Assembly (NCBI RefSeq): GCF_008329525.1
Contig: NZ_NPKQ01000001.1
Coordinates: 1,116,001-1,180,000 of the forward strand
Source: Tardiphaga sp. P9-11
GTDB lineage: Bacteria > Pseudomonadota > Alphaproteobacteria > Rhizobiales > Xanthobacteraceae
DNA length: 64,000 nucleotides
Direction: 5' to 3'
Every line of letters starts with the position of its first letter. The stretch's first letter is position 1. Made by a program: the position numbers and the translations under genes. The notes under the pieces were generated by a model. It was not told the DNA's origin. It made no database searches and worked only from the letters and a program-made list of their open reading frames with translations. Of this stretch, positions 1 through 8,282 are shown piece after piece.

Positions 1-421
1 CCACTTCGAAAGCGCCCTCGAGAAGCGCCCCTCGTGAGTAGGATGCGTGGGAATATAATCTAGATGAGCGTCAAGTCAATGGCGTATAGCAGTCAGGTGA
101 CCAATTGGGAGCTATACAACGAGCATTTTGGAAGTGGAGGACTTCATTTTTGGTATAGCGAGACAAGTTCAGAGTTCGAGGGCTTCTAATGTGAACGCTT
201 GCGTAGGGTATGGCTGAAGAGCTTGAGACGAACTCTTCAGGCCTGCCGAAGAATGCTCGCAAAGTCCTTCACTCGGCCTGAGTTCTCAAGAACCAGATCT
301 GAGGCCGAAATGCCTTTGGCGCGTGAATGACCTAAAGGCAGACATGACCATAGCTTGAGCCGTCCCAAAGGTCGAAACGGCAAAGAAAATTTAGGACTCG
401 CGAGGATCGAGGAATTGGAAG
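1..421. other. Intergenic region, possible 3' end of an upstream gene
   Basis: No convincing complete gene is seen here. A reading frame that enters at base 2 on the + strand stops with TGA at 35-37 and reads HFESALEKRPS, which could be the last residues of a gene outside the window; this is too short to judge. The rest is visibly AT-richer than most of the window and ends in the leader of the sensor kinase at 422, where GAGGAATTGGAAG precedes the ATG. A 63-codon frame on the minus strand (71-262) has no ribosome binding site or family resemblance that I recognise. Confidence 0.4.
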
Positions 422-1957
422 ATGGTCGATCATCAAAGGAACAGGCATCAAAGAGGTGTAGCCCACGTGAACGGCTCGGAGGCTGACGAACGTTTCCCGT
501 TTGGCGGCGGTGAAAATGGCGCTCTTATTCGTGCGCTCGATTGGTCGAACACTAGCTTGGGGCCAATCTCTGAGTGGCCTGAAAGCCTGAAGACCACGGT
601 TGGCATATTGCTGCGCTCACCAATCCCCATCGTGCTCCTGTGGGGGCCAGACGGCATCATGATCTACAATGACGCCTACTCAATTTTTGCAGGAGGCCGT
701 CATCCCCTCCTGTTTGGGTCTAAAGTGCGGGAAGGTTGGCCTGAGGTCGCGGACTTCAACGACCAGGTGATGAAGGTGGGCTTGAGTGGGGATACGCTTT
801 CTTACCGCAATCAAGAGCTAACACTTCATCGCTCAGGCGTTCCCGAGCAAGTCTGGATGAACCTCGATTACAGCCCCGTGCTGGGCGAAGATGGTCGTCC
901 GGAAGGCGTTCTCGCTATTGTCGTGGAAACGACGCAACAGGTTTTGGCGGAGCGTGCTTTAGCGAAAGCCGAGGAGCGATTGCGCCAAGCTCTGAACGCT
1001 TCCGGGATGGTGGGTACATTCGCTTGGCATGTGCAGTCCGACACCTTCTATTCCGATGCTCGATTTGCGGAAATGTTCTCGGTCGATCCTGCCAAAGGAG
1101 ATGAGGGAGCGCCGTTGTCGGAGTACTATGCGGGCATTCATCCCGAGGATGCCCAACGGGTCGCTGACGCTGTCAACCGCACCGTAGTCACCCGAGAGAA
1201 GTATGTGCAAGAATACCGGGTATTACGAAAGGATGGAAATATCCGCTGGGTCGAAGCGCGTGGCGAGTGCTTGTATAGCGCGGACGGTAAGCCGGATCGC
1301 TTCGTTGGCGTGGTGGTGGACGTAACCAATCAGAAGAATGCGCAAGAGCGTCAACAGTTGCTTGCTCGGGAAGCGGATCACCGAGTAAAGAACATTTTCG
1401 CCAATTTCCACTCAATGATTAGTCTCAGTGTTCGGTCTGCCGGAAGCCCGAAGGAGATGGCCCATGCTCTTCGTGGTCGATTGGACGCGCTCTTGCGGGC
1501 CAAGGACCTTGTCCGTCCTGGTATCATGGGCACAGAGCACGAAAGCGAGCAGACAACGATTGATGCGCTCGTGCGCACAGTGTTGCATCCCTATGAAGAT
1601 GGCTCCCCAGACCGCATTGTCCTGGAAGGACCTGATGTGCCTGTCGGAGCGAAGGCCGTAACGGGCCTTGCTTTAGTGTTGCACGAGACCGCGACGAATG
1701 CTGTCAAGTATGGGGCTCTCTCTCGGCCGGATGGCTCTATTCGCGTTACATGGGGCACCACCGATAACGACTTCCGTCTTGAGTGGAACGAAATTGGCGG
1801 CCCGGAAATAGATGAGAAACCGCAGGCTCGCGGCTTTGGCAGCATTCTTAGCGAGCGCAGTGTGACCGGTGAACTGGGAGGCCAGATCGAGCACGATTGG
1901 CGGCGAAATGGCCTTAGGCTGAAGTTGAGCATACCGTTGGAACGACTCGCAGTCTGA
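422..1957 (+). CDS. PAS domain sensor histidine kinase, HWE family
   Basis: Predicted soluble two-component sensor kinase of 511 residues. It has two PAS-type sensor regions (about 35-175 and 185-305) and a C-terminal HWE kinase core. The phosphoacceptor box is EADHRVKNIFA with His320. The N box HETATNAVKYGAL (421-433) carries the ATP-binding Asn, and the WNE triplet that gives the family its name is at 455-457, followed by GFGS at 471. No membrane segment is evident, so a cytoplasmic signal such as light, redox or a small ligand is likely, but the ligand is unknown. There is no adjacent response regulator. Codon use is less GC-biased than in neighbouring genes, which suggests acquisition by transfer. 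A purine-rich stretch just upstream supports this ATG. Confidence 0.9.
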   Translation: MVDHQRNRHQRGVAHVNGSEADERFPFGGGENGALIRALDWSNTSLGPISEWPESLKTTVGILLRSPIPIVLLWGPDGIMIYNDAYSIFAGGRHPLLFGSKVREGWPEVADFNDQVMKVGLSGDTLSYRNQELTLHRSGVPEQVWMNLDYSPVLGEDGRPEGVLAIVVETTQQVLAERALAKAEERLRQALNASGMVGTFAWHVQSDTFYSDARFAEMFSVDPAKGDEGAPLSEYYAGIHPEDAQRVADAVNRTVVTREKYVQEYRVLRKDGNIRWVEARGECLYSADGKPDRFVGVVVDVTNQKNAQERQQLLAREADHRVKNIFANFHSMISLSVRSAGSPKEMAHALRGRLDALLRAKDLVRPGIMGTEHESEQTTIDALVRTVLHPYEDGSPDRIVLEGPDVPVGAKAVTGLALVLHETATNAVKYGALSRPDGSIRVTWGTTDNDFRLEWNEIGGPEIDEKPQARGFGSILSERSVTGELGGQIEHDWRRNGLRLKLSIPLERLAV

Positions 1958-2246
1958 AGGTGCATAAGCTCAGACGATCCAGTTAGATCAGCCAGCGACG
2001 TTCTGGGCTGTAGAATATTCATCATGGTGGTGGATCTAAACCGGTGCGAGCGCCTTCAGCCGCCACGAACCGGGTCATGCTTGATTTGGCCTCGGGGAGC
2101 GTCAATGGCGGGGTAGTGACTCTGCTTTGGTTTAGATAGCCCACATGAATGCCCCATTCCTTTCATCTCGCTGCCGCACCGACTCCAGACCTTCCGCACA
2201 CTTCGCCGCTAATGGTTCGTCCCTCCTCAACTGGAAAGGACCAACC

Positions 2247-2609
2247 ATGCGGATCATGGCAGCGACGGCCCTCGCGGCAGTTCTCTCGCTCGGCACGCCG
2301 GGTTTTGTGCTCGCACAGGGAGCTGCGAACCAGGCTGAAAATGCGCCGGCCAAATCCGGCGAGCGGTCCAGCGCCAAGATCTCCAGCATCCAGGTGGTGG
2401 ACGTGAAGCAATTGCCGGAGGCGGTGAAGAAGCAGGTCGAGGAGGTTGTATCGAAATCCAGCGAGGAGGATTTGAAGGCGCTGCGCGCCTCGATCGACGC
2501 CTCGCCGGCGGCCGCCAATGCGCTCAAGGAAAAGGGCATCAGTTCGGCGCAGGTGGTGGCGATCAATATCGCCGATGGCGTGCTGACGATGTTTGCGAAG
2601 ACAGCGTAG
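2247..2609 (+). CDS. Small secreted protein of unknown function
   Basis: A 120-residue protein with a clear N-terminal signal peptide (MRIMAATALAAVLSLGTPG, cleavage probably after VLAQG) followed by a charged, Lys/Glu-rich region with helical character (about 45-85). I do not recognise a family; it resembles small conserved hypothetical periplasmic proteins of rhizobia-like alphaproteobacteria. The start at 2247 is chosen because GGAAAGGA lies eight bases upstream and because it begins the signal peptide. The open frame extends upstream to 2145, but that extension would bury the signal. It stands alone, followed by a palindromic repeat and by a gene on the other strand. Confidence 0.7.
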   Translation: MRIMAATALAAVLSLGTPGFVLAQGAANQAENAPAKSGERSSAKISSIQVVDVKQLPEAVKKQVEEVVSKSSEEDLKALRASIDASPAAANALKEKGISSAQVVAINIADGVLTMFAKTA

Positions 2610-2627
2610 GCGGGCATCAATGTTCAC

Positions 2628-2697
2628 GGCGGATTAGCCGGAAGCGTCATCCGCCGTTGCAGCATCGAGGTGGCGGATGACGCTTCGCTAATCCGCC
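2628..2697. repeat. Palindromic intergenic repeat
   Basis: Two arms, 2628-2655 and 2672-2697, are reverse complements except for a two-base insertion in the left arm. Both arms begin with GGCGGATTAGC and end with GCGTCATCCGCC. The element sits between the stop of the secreted protein gene and the terminator of the binding-protein gene on the other strand. Its form (long imperfect palindrome, intergenic, ending in CCTACG) is like repetitive palindromes scattered through Bradyrhizobium-type genomes. That family link is from memory. Confidence 0.8.
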
Positions 2698-2702
2698 CTA
2701 CG

Positions 2703-2740
2703 AAAAAAGCCACGCGCAGGTGACACCCGCGCGTGGCTTT
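2703..2740 (-). terminator. Rho-independent terminator of the minus-strand binding-protein gene
   Basis: A perfect 12-bp stem (2706-2717 with 2729-2740, AAAGCCACGCGC) with an 11-base loop. Read on the minus strand it is followed by a run of T (complement of 2703-2708). It lies 12 bases past the stop of the gene at 2753-4006, in the right orientation to end that transcript. Confidence 0.9.
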
Positions 2741-2752
2741 ATTGTGTGGAGC

Positions 2753-4006
2753 CTAACCCGCGACATCATCCTCGATGATCGGGCCGAACAGTTCCCAGCG
2801 CTCGCCGTTGAAGCGCTGCATCTGCAGCTGCTTGTTGACGCGGTAGTCGGTGGGGGAGGTGGAGACGCTCATGCCGGGCAGGAGGATGTCGCTCTGGATG
2901 TTGGACAGCGACGCCGCCTGCTTCATCACGTTGGCGCGGGTGAGGTCGTCGCCGCAGCGCTTCAGCACTTCCACCATCAGCTGCGCATTGCCGTAGCCAT
3001 AGGTGTTGAAGTTCGAGTTCTTGTCGCCCTCCGGATAGTATTTCTCCATGAAGGTGAAGTAGCGCTTCATCCCGGCATCGTCCTTCCACTGCGGGTCCAG
3101 CGGGTCTTTGCCGTAATTGGTCGAAATGAGGCCCTTGGAGTTATCGAGCCCAGCGGGCACCAGCACCGCGCCCACCGACGTCGCATTGATGTCGACGATA
3201 TGGGTGGGCTTCCAGCCGAGATCGGCGACCTTCTTGATCGCCTGCGCTGCGAATTTCGGCGTCGAGGCGTTGAACAGGAGGTCGGCGCCGGAGGACTTCA
3301 GCTTGACGATCTGCGAGTCGATGGTCGGGTCGGTGAGCTCATAGGACGCCTCCGAGACGATCATCGACGCGGCCTTGTCGCCGAGGCCGGCCTTCATGCC
3401 GGTGAGATAGTCGCGGCCGAGGTCGTCGTTCTGCCAGAGGATGGCGATCTTGGCGTTGGGGTGGTTCTTCAGGATGTATTTGGCGTAGATCCGGCCTTCG
3501 CTCTGGTAGTTGGGATTGTAGCCCATGGTCCAGGGGAAGTTCTTGGGGTCGGTGAAGCGGCTGGCGCCGGTGGCGGCGAACAGTTGCGGCACCTGCTTCT
3601 GGTTGAGATATTTCTGCACTCCGGCATTGGACGGAGTGCCGATGATCTGGAACGTCAGCAGCACCTCGTCGCTCTCGACCAGCTTGCGTACCTGCTCGAC
3701 GGCTTTCGGCGGCGAATAGGCATCGTCATACTGGATCAGATTGATCTTGCGGCCGTTGATGCCGCCCTGCTCGTTGACCATCTTGAAATAAGCGAGCTGC
3801 GTCTTGGCGATCGACGAATAGGCCGAGGCGGGGCCCGAGAACGGCACGGTCTGGCCGATCTTGATTTCGGTATCGGTGGCGCCGGGATCGTATTTCTTCT
3901 GCGCGGCTGCCGGATTGATCGCGGCGGATGTGGCTGTCAGCGCAATCGCCGCCATCCCGACAAATCGGGTCGTCGTGGCGAAGCGATGAAGAAGCGAAGT
4001 TCTCAT
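2753..4006 (-). CDS. Branched-chain amino acid type ABC transporter substrate-binding protein
   Basis: A 417-residue periplasmic binding protein of the LivJ/LivK (Peripla_BP_6) class. The N-terminus is a signal peptide with a hydrophobic core (VGMAAIALTATSA) and likely cleavage after PAAAQ. Mature-protein hallmarks include IKIGQTVPFSGPASAY near residue 48, GGINGRKINLI near 81 and two lobes of the expected length. There are no adjacent permease or ATPase genes, so it is an orphan that would dock to a transporter encoded elsewhere. The substrate could be amino acids, aromatic acids or other small carboxylates; the sequence does not say which. The start is supported by GGAAGG seven bases upstream. 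A strong terminator follows. Confidence 0.9.
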   Translation of the reverse strand: MRTSLLHRFATTTRFVGMAAIALTATSAAINPAAAQKKYDPGATDTEIKIGQTVPFSGPASAYSSIAKTQLAYFKMVNEQGGINGRKINLIQYDDAYSPPKAVEQVRKLVESDEVLLTFQIIGTPSNAGVQKYLNQKQVPQLFAATGASRFTDPKNFPWTMGYNPNYQSEGRIYAKYILKNHPNAKIAILWQNDDLGRDYLTGMKAGLGDKAASMIVSEASYELTDPTIDSQIVKLKSSGADLLFNASTPKFAAQAIKKVADLGWKPTHIVDINATSVGAVLVPAGLDNSKGLISTNYGKDPLDPQWKDDAGMKRYFTFMEKYYPEGDKNSNFNTYGYGNAQLMVEVLKRCGDDLTRANVMKQAASLSNIQSDILLPGMSVSTSPTDYRVNKQLQMQRFNGERWELFGPIIEDDVAG

Positions 4007-4109
4007 GTCGTTGCCTTCCCTGATGATATGTCACTCGACAGTCGTTCCCGTGCGGGCGCCGTCGTTACCGGGGAGTGTGAGGCAAGGATTTGAGGTTGGC
4101 AACAAGCTC

Positions 4110-4255
4110 GTCATTCCCGGATGAACGTCAGCTGGCATAGCCAGCTGACGTTCAGACCCGGAATTTCGAAGTGTGACTCATTGCGGGATTCCAGCCACTC
4201 CAATGGGAGTGGCTGAGGTTCGCACGAGCAAGGGCTCGTATGCCCCGGAATGACG
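4110..4255. repeat. Intergenic repeat, copy A, with an internal hairpin
   Basis: About 146 bp bounded by CGTCATTCCCGG and CCGGAATGACG, which are inverted ends. It shares with the copy at 4652-4799 the blocks CCCGGAAT, CGGGATTCC and the palindromic CCACTCC/GGAGTGG segment. A perfect 13-bp hairpin GAACGTCAGCTGG (4123-4135) with its complement (4141-4153) is present only in this copy. The two copies bracket the DUF1304 gene. Confidence 0.75.
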
Positions 4256-4267
4256 GCTTGGGTCTGC

Positions 4268-4633
4268 CTACGTCGCCAGCCACAACACGATCAGCGCCAG
4301 CGCCGCCGGCACGGCCTGCACATAGAGAATGCGCTTGCTCACCGTTGCTGCGCCATAGGCGCCGGCCACGATCACGCAGAGCAGGAAGAATGCCTTGATC
4401 TGGAATGCGAAGGCTGGCGCGGAATGCAGCAGGCCCCAGATCAGGCCGGCGGCGAGGAAGCCGTTATAGAGGCCCTGATTGGCGGCGAGCACCGCGGTGA
4501 TCTCGGCCTTCTCAGGCGTATTCCTGAAGGTCTTCAGGCCCTGCGGCTTCTGCCAGAGAAACATTTCCAGCACGAGAAAATAGATATGCAATGCCGCGAC
4601 CAGCGCAGTGAGCAGATTGCCGAGATAGATCAT
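4268..4633 (-). CDS. DUF1304 family membrane protein
   Basis: A 121-residue integral membrane protein matching the DUF1304 family: four predicted transmembrane helices, an N-terminal MIYLGNLLTALVAALHIYFLVLEMFLW helix, the conserved loop TPEKAEITAVLAANQGLYNGFLAAGL, and a short C-terminal helix. The biochemical function of the family is unknown. The start at 4633 is preferred over the upstream in-frame ATG at 4657 because GGGGGGA lies just before it and it begins at the first membrane helix. The gene is a solitary unit between two copies of an intergenic repeat. Confidence 0.85.
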   Translation of the reverse strand: MIYLGNLLTALVAALHIYFLVLEMFLWQKPQGLKTFRNTPEKAEITAVLAANQGLYNGFLAAGLIWGLLHSAPAFAFQIKAFFLLCVIVAGAYGAATVSKRILYVQAVPAALALIVLWLAT

Positions 4634-4651
4634 GAGCGTCCCCCCAGAAGC

Positions 4652-4799
4652 TGTCATTCCGGGGCGGGCCGGCGCCGAAGGCGACGGGACCGAACCCGGA
4701 ATCTTGATGTGTTCATACTATATCGGGATTCCCCGCCACTCCCATTGGAGTGGCTGAGGGTCGCCCGCAGCTAACGCTGCGTTCGCCCCGGAATGACGC
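4652..4799. repeat. Intergenic repeat, copy B
   Basis: Related to the copy at 4110-4255: inverted ends TCATTCCGGGGC and GCCCCGGAATGA, plus shared internal blocks CCCGGAAT, ATCGGGATTCC and CCACTCCCATTGGAGTGG. It fills the gap between the DUF1304 gene and the GGDEF-EAL gene and reaches to within a few bases of the latter's stop codon. Confidence 0.8.
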
Positions 4800-4804
4800 G
4801 TGAA

Positions 4805-6580
4805 CTATCCCACCGCCGGCTTCGGCAGCGATGCCGGGTCCAGCCACGGACGTGCGGATGATGCGAGGCCGGTGAAGCGGCCCTGGATGTAGTCGCAGCC
4901 CCAGTCGCGCAGCATCACGGCAGAGGCCTCGTCCTGCACCCATTCGGCGACGGTCTTGATGCCGAGCCGGTGGCACAGGTCGATCAGGGTTTGCACGAAG
5001 GCGCGGTCGTCGGCGGAATGCGCGATATTCTGCACGAAGGCGCCATCGATCTTGACGATGTCCACGCCGAGCTTGCGCAGGTTGCGGAACGACGTATAGC
5101 CGGCGCCGAAGTCATCGATGGCGATGCGGCTGCCGAAATTCTTCAGCCGCGTGACAAAGCCGCGGACATCGTCGAGGTCCTGGATGGCGACGGTCTCGGT
5201 GATCTCGACGATCAGCCGCTGCGCGACGCCGGGATGCGCCGCCATCATCGACTCGATGGAGGTCCACCAGTCCGGATCCATCGTGGTATCCGGCGAGATG
5301 TTCAGCGAGAGCTGCACATCCGGTGCGGCGGCGAGCTCGGCAACGACGAGTTCGAGCACACGGTGATCGACCAGCCGGATCAGCCCCAGTTTCTCGGCGA
5401 CCGGCACGATATCCGGCGCCAGCAGCAATTGACCGTCATCCTGCTTCATGCGCACCAGCGCTTCGTAGAAAGCGGGGGTGCGGCTGTCGGCATGCATCAC
5501 GGGCTCGAAGGCCGTGACGATGCGGCGCTCGTTCAGCGCGGTAACAATCTCGTCGGTGACGCGGATATTGACCCGGCGCTGCGCATCGCGCTCCACATTC
5601 GGCCGCCACATGGCAAAGCTGCCGTGGCGGCGGCGCTTGGCGCCGTTGAGGGTTTCCTGTGCGCGGTTGACGGCTTCGTTGACGTTCTGCGCATAGCGGG
5701 GAACGCTGACTGCGCCGATGGTGGCGGTCACCGACACCGGGCCCGACTGCGTCGGAATCACCTCGTCGCGGATGCCGGCCAGGAAGCGCTCGGCGGCGAT
5801 CGTGGCATCGTCGACCGTGCAGTTCTTCAGGACCAGGCCGAACTTGTTACCGGAGAAGCGGCCCATCACGTCGCCGCCGCGCAGCCGCGCACGAATCCGC
5901 CTGGCGATCTCGACGATCACCTCGTCGGCGATATCGAAGCCGAAGGCGTCGTTGATCCGCGCCAGATGATCGATGCCGATCAGCATGAAGGCAAAGGACG
6001 AGCGGAAGCGCGTCGCTTCCTCGATGGCTTCGGCAAGCGATGCCAGAAGATGCGCGCGGTTGAGTTCGCCGGTGACGGGATCGTTCTGCGCCAGTTTCAG
6101 CAGTTGCTCGTCGCGGGCATGGCGTTCGCTGTCGATGCGGACGACGCCTTCGACACGTACTGCCTTGCCGGCGGCATCGGCACGGCAGTTGCCGCTTTCC
6201 TCGATCCACAGCACGGTGGCGGTGGTCGAGGCGCGTAGTCCGTATTCGATGCGGTAGGTGCCGCCGCCGGAAGCGAGTGCCTTGGACAGTGCCTCGGTGC
6301 GAATGCCGCGCTGAGGCTCAATGAGAGTCGCCAGCTCGGCGCCGCTGGCGATGGTCGCGGCGGGAATGTCGGTGAAGATCGCGCTCGCCTGATTGCTCCA
6401 GGTGATCCGGTCGCTGGCGATGTCCCAGATGAAGGCGGCCTGGCCGAGTGCGGCCAGAATCTCTGCCGCCTGCGGCTCGGAAGCGGAGGAGTCCTTCGGG
6501 GAAGAACCGGCGCTCTGGGAAACAGCGGATGTCAAAGTCGCCTCGTTTTGGGACGCCGTCGGGTGATTCGCCCCCAACAA
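4805..6580 (-). CDS. PAS-GGDEF-EAL protein, probable c-di-GMP phosphodiesterase
   Basis: A 591-residue cytoplasmic signalling protein. Order: variable N-terminus, PAS-like sensor (about 40-150), GGDEF domain (about 165-320), EAL domain (about 340-580). The cyclase signature is replaced by SGNKF at 243-247, so diguanylate cyclase activity is unlikely. The EAL side keeps its metal and catalytic residues: EAL at 373-375, LNIS, EITE, DDFGAGYTSF (489-498), KID and the Glu of VAEWV, then YIQG. It should therefore hydrolyse c-di-GMP, with the degenerate GGDEF perhaps acting as a GTP-binding regulator. The start is TTG (no Met before residue 199); an in-frame TGA lies three codons upstream and no strong ribosome site is visible, so the exact start is uncertain. 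Confidence 0.9.
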   Translation of the reverse strand: MLGANHPTASQNEATLTSAVSQSAGSSPKDSSASEPQAAEILAALGQAAFIWDIASDRITWSNQASAIFTDIPAATIASGAELATLIEPQRGIRTEALSKALASGGGTYRIEYGLRASTTATVLWIEESGNCRADAAGKAVRVEGVVRIDSERHARDEQLLKLAQNDPVTGELNRAHLLASLAEAIEEATRFRSSFAFMLIGIDHLARINDAFGFDIADEVIVEIARRIRARLRGGDVMGRFSGNKFGLVLKNCTVDDATIAAERFLAGIRDEVIPTQSGPVSVTATIGAVSVPRYAQNVNEAVNRAQETLNGAKRRRHGSFAMWRPNVERDAQRRVNIRVTDEIVTALNERRIVTAFEPVMHADSRTPAFYEALVRMKQDDGQLLLAPDIVPVAEKLGLIRLVDHRVLELVVAELAAAPDVQLSLNISPDTTMDPDWWTSIESMMAAHPGVAQRLIVEITETVAIQDLDDVRGFVTRLKNFGSRIAIDDFGAGYTSFRNLRKLGVDIVKIDGAFVQNIAHSADDRAFVQTLIDLCHRLGIKTVAEWVQDEASAVMLRDWGCDYIQGRFTGLASSARPWLDPASLPKPAVG

Positions 6581-6765
6581 TACGGCTCAGATCGCCACAA
6601 TCGTTAGTCAAAGTTCCTAAAGACTTAAGAAAGTGTAGCCGGGCAGGCCTTCGCAGACCTGATGAGGCCCCGATCTGAGTTGTGGAGAGCCGCGGCACGA
6701 CCCTTGCGACGCAGAGGGTGGAGGGGCAACCCTCGTCCCGAATTGAGACGCGAGCGCTGTTAACG

Positions 6766-7092
6766 ATGTCGATTTCCGCGATCCGAGCTTACGCCACGAC
6801 GCCGCATCCGATGCGGCGCGCCGGCGATTTCGTGGTCGAGAAAAATGCGGATGTCGTGGACACGGTCGCGCTGACGCGGACCGAGCCGGTGCAACGCAGT
6901 GCGCCGGTGTCGTCGCGCACGGCACGGCCCGACGCTGCCTTCATCGCGCATCTGATCGCGACGGCCGAACAGGCGCCGCAAACCCGCACATTGCGCCGCG
7001 CGGATGTGGCCGATGTCGAGGCGGCTTACCGGTCAGTGGCAAATATGTATGTTGCGGGATCGGCGAGCGGCCGGACGCAGCGCGTGATCTGA
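6766..7092 (+). CDS. Hypothetical protein
   Basis: A 108-residue protein with no recognised domain. It is basic at the N-terminus (MSISAIRAYATTPHPMRR), without signal peptide or membrane segment, and carries an Ala-rich helical stretch AFIAHLIATAEQAPQTRTLRRADVADVEAAYR. Base composition and third-position GC fit a real gene, and it resembles short conserved hypotheticals of this bacterial group. An in-frame GTG at 6682 is possible but would add an unstructured Arg-rich leader. Neither start has a strong ribosome site. Divergent from the GGDEF-EAL gene. Confidence 0.55.
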   Translation: MSISAIRAYATTPHPMRRAGDFVVEKNADVVDTVALTRTEPVQRSAPVSSRTARPDAAFIAHLIATAEQAPQTRTLRRADVADVEAAYRSVANMYVAGSASGRTQRVI

Positions 7093-7097
7093 CTTTT

Positions 7098-7133
7098 CTC
7101 CCCAAGCGCAGCGAAGCTGCGCGCAGTGGGGAG
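7098..7133. terminator. Intergenic hairpin, possible bidirectional terminator
   Basis: A nested palindrome: outer CTCCCC/GGGGAG (7098-7103, 7128-7133) and an inner perfect 7-bp stem GCGCAGC/GCTGCGC with a GAA loop (7106-7122). It lies between two convergent genes, where a shared terminator is expected. There is a TTTT just before it but no T-run after it on the + strand. Read on the minus strand the TTTT becomes AAAA, so termination would be factor-assisted at best. It also belongs to a set of CTCCCC-type palindromes seen elsewhere in the window. Confidence 0.5.
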
Positions 7134-7145
7134 GGATAAGACCGC

Positions 7146-7823
7146 TTACGTCTTCGGCTTGTCGTCAGGCGACGCAACGCCGCCCGGCTGCAAATCCGGC
7201 GACTGAATCTGCGGTGACGTATGCGCCACGACTTCCGGTGGGACCGGAGTTGCTTCGAGCTTCGGCTCGATCCTCGATTCCATCCTGGGCTCTGGACGAT
7301 CGGTCAGCACGGCTTCGGCGACTGATGTCGCGGCTGGGACGGGAGCGGGCGGCGTCGGTGCGACCGGCGACGGTACCGGTTCATGACGTGGGGCTGGCTC
7401 GGCGCGCACCGGCTCGGGCGCATAGACCGGAGCCGCGACGCGGCGCGGACGGCGGGCGCGGAGCGAGATACCCGCGAGGAAATCCACCATCGCCGTCAGC
7501 GTGATCAGGAAGAAGGTGGCGTTGCCGAATTTCGGCAGCATCACGAACTCGGCGGCGGCAGCGCCGAACACCAGCAGCGACAGGAAATGGTCGGTGAAAT
7601 ATTTCGGCGCCGGGCGCGCAGCGCGCATCACTTCGAGCCACAACAAGAGAATGCTGAGCGCAACGAGCAGGTCGTTGAGCGTCACCATCCAGATGTCCTT
7701 GGACATCAGCGTGATCGGGAAGAGGGGGATCGGGCCCGACAGCGCGAGGTCGGGCATCAGGAAGGCGATGATGTTGCAGATCGCTACTGGGATCAGCAGC
7801 AGCGGGAAACCGATCGACGCCAT
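7146..7823 (-). CDS. Membrane protein with Pro-rich tail, unknown function
   Basis: A 225-residue protein with four predicted transmembrane helices in the first 125 residues (for example IGFPLLLIPVAICNIIAFLM and FLSLLVFGAAAAEFVML), then a long low-complexity tail rich in Pro, Ala, Glu and Val (PAPRHEPVPSPVAPTPPAPVP and following). The tail is probably cytoplasmic or periplasmic and disordered. I do not recognise the family. The start at 7823 follows AAGAAGG at good spacing and begins just before the first helix; the frame continues upstream to 7874, but those residues are poorly hydrophobic and lack a ribosome site. Confidence 0.7.
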   Translation of the reverse strand: MASIGFPLLLIPVAICNIIAFLMPDLALSGPIPLFPITLMSKDIWMVTLNDLLVALSILLLWLEVMRAARPAPKYFTDHFLSLLVFGAAAAEFVMLPKFGNATFFLITLTAMVDFLAGISLRARRPRRVAAPVYAPEPVRAEPAPRHEPVPSPVAPTPPAPVPAATSVAEAVLTDRPEPRMESRIEPKLEATPVPPEVVAHTSPQIQSPDLQPGGVASPDDKPKT

Positions 7824-8096
7824 CGAAGGCCTTCTTTGCGAGCGAGAGAACCAGAACGTATGTTGGCGATGCAAGACGTCACCGAAGTGACGACATCACC
7901 GAGGTGACGCCATGGCATCACCGGGACAACGCATTAGCTCCAGAGTTGGAGCGAATTCGGGCGGAAGACCAGTTCAGAATTATTGTCTGAACAGCTTTCT
8001 CGATGACCCGTTGGCGCTTCGACCCGCTTGATCCGGACCTTCCGTGGATGAGCGAAGGCGGCGCCACCTGACGTGGCGCTGCGCTCCATCCAGGGA

Positions 8097-8282
8097 TCAG
8101 GATTCTTTCTTCACCTTCAGAACCTGGCGACCCTTGTACATGCCGGTCTTCAGGTCGAGGTGGTGCGGACGGCGCAGTTCGCCGGAGTCCTTGTCCTCGA
8201 CATAAGTCGGGGTCTTGAGCGCGTCAGCCGAACGACGCATGCCACGCCGCGACGGCGATGTTTTTCTTCTCGGAACGGCCAT
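8097..8282 (-). CDS. rpmF: 50S ribosomal protein L32
   Basis: A 61-residue basic protein with the typical bL32 start [22 protein letters not shown] and the conserved [16 protein letters not shown] segment near the end. It is part of the large ribosomal subunit near the peptidyl transferase region. This is the alphaproteobacterial form, which lacks the four zinc-ligand cysteines found in some bacteria (no Cys is present). AAGGATC precedes the ATG. In this bacterial group rpmF commonly lies next to mtgA, as here (8454-9131, same strand and upstream of it). Confidence 0.97.
   Translation of the reverse strand: MAVPRRKTSPSRRGMRRSADALKTPTYVEDKDSGELRRPHHLDLKTGMYKGRQVLKVKKES

Noticed and set aside
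71-262. A 63-codon frame on the minus strand near the left edge
   Set aside because: No ribosome site, no membrane or domain features, and it lies in AT-richer DNA where short frames arise by chance.
2720-4093. A 457-codon open frame on the + strand opposite the binding-protein gene
   Set aside because: It is antisense to a well-formed gene with signal peptide and terminator; its product is His/Arg/Val-rich and matches nothing. High third-position GC makes such shadows common here.
4970-6238. A 422-codon open frame on the + strand opposite the GGDEF-EAL gene
   Set aside because: Shadow of the minus-strand gene, which has recognisable domains; the product is rich in His, Asp, Arg and Ala without any motif.
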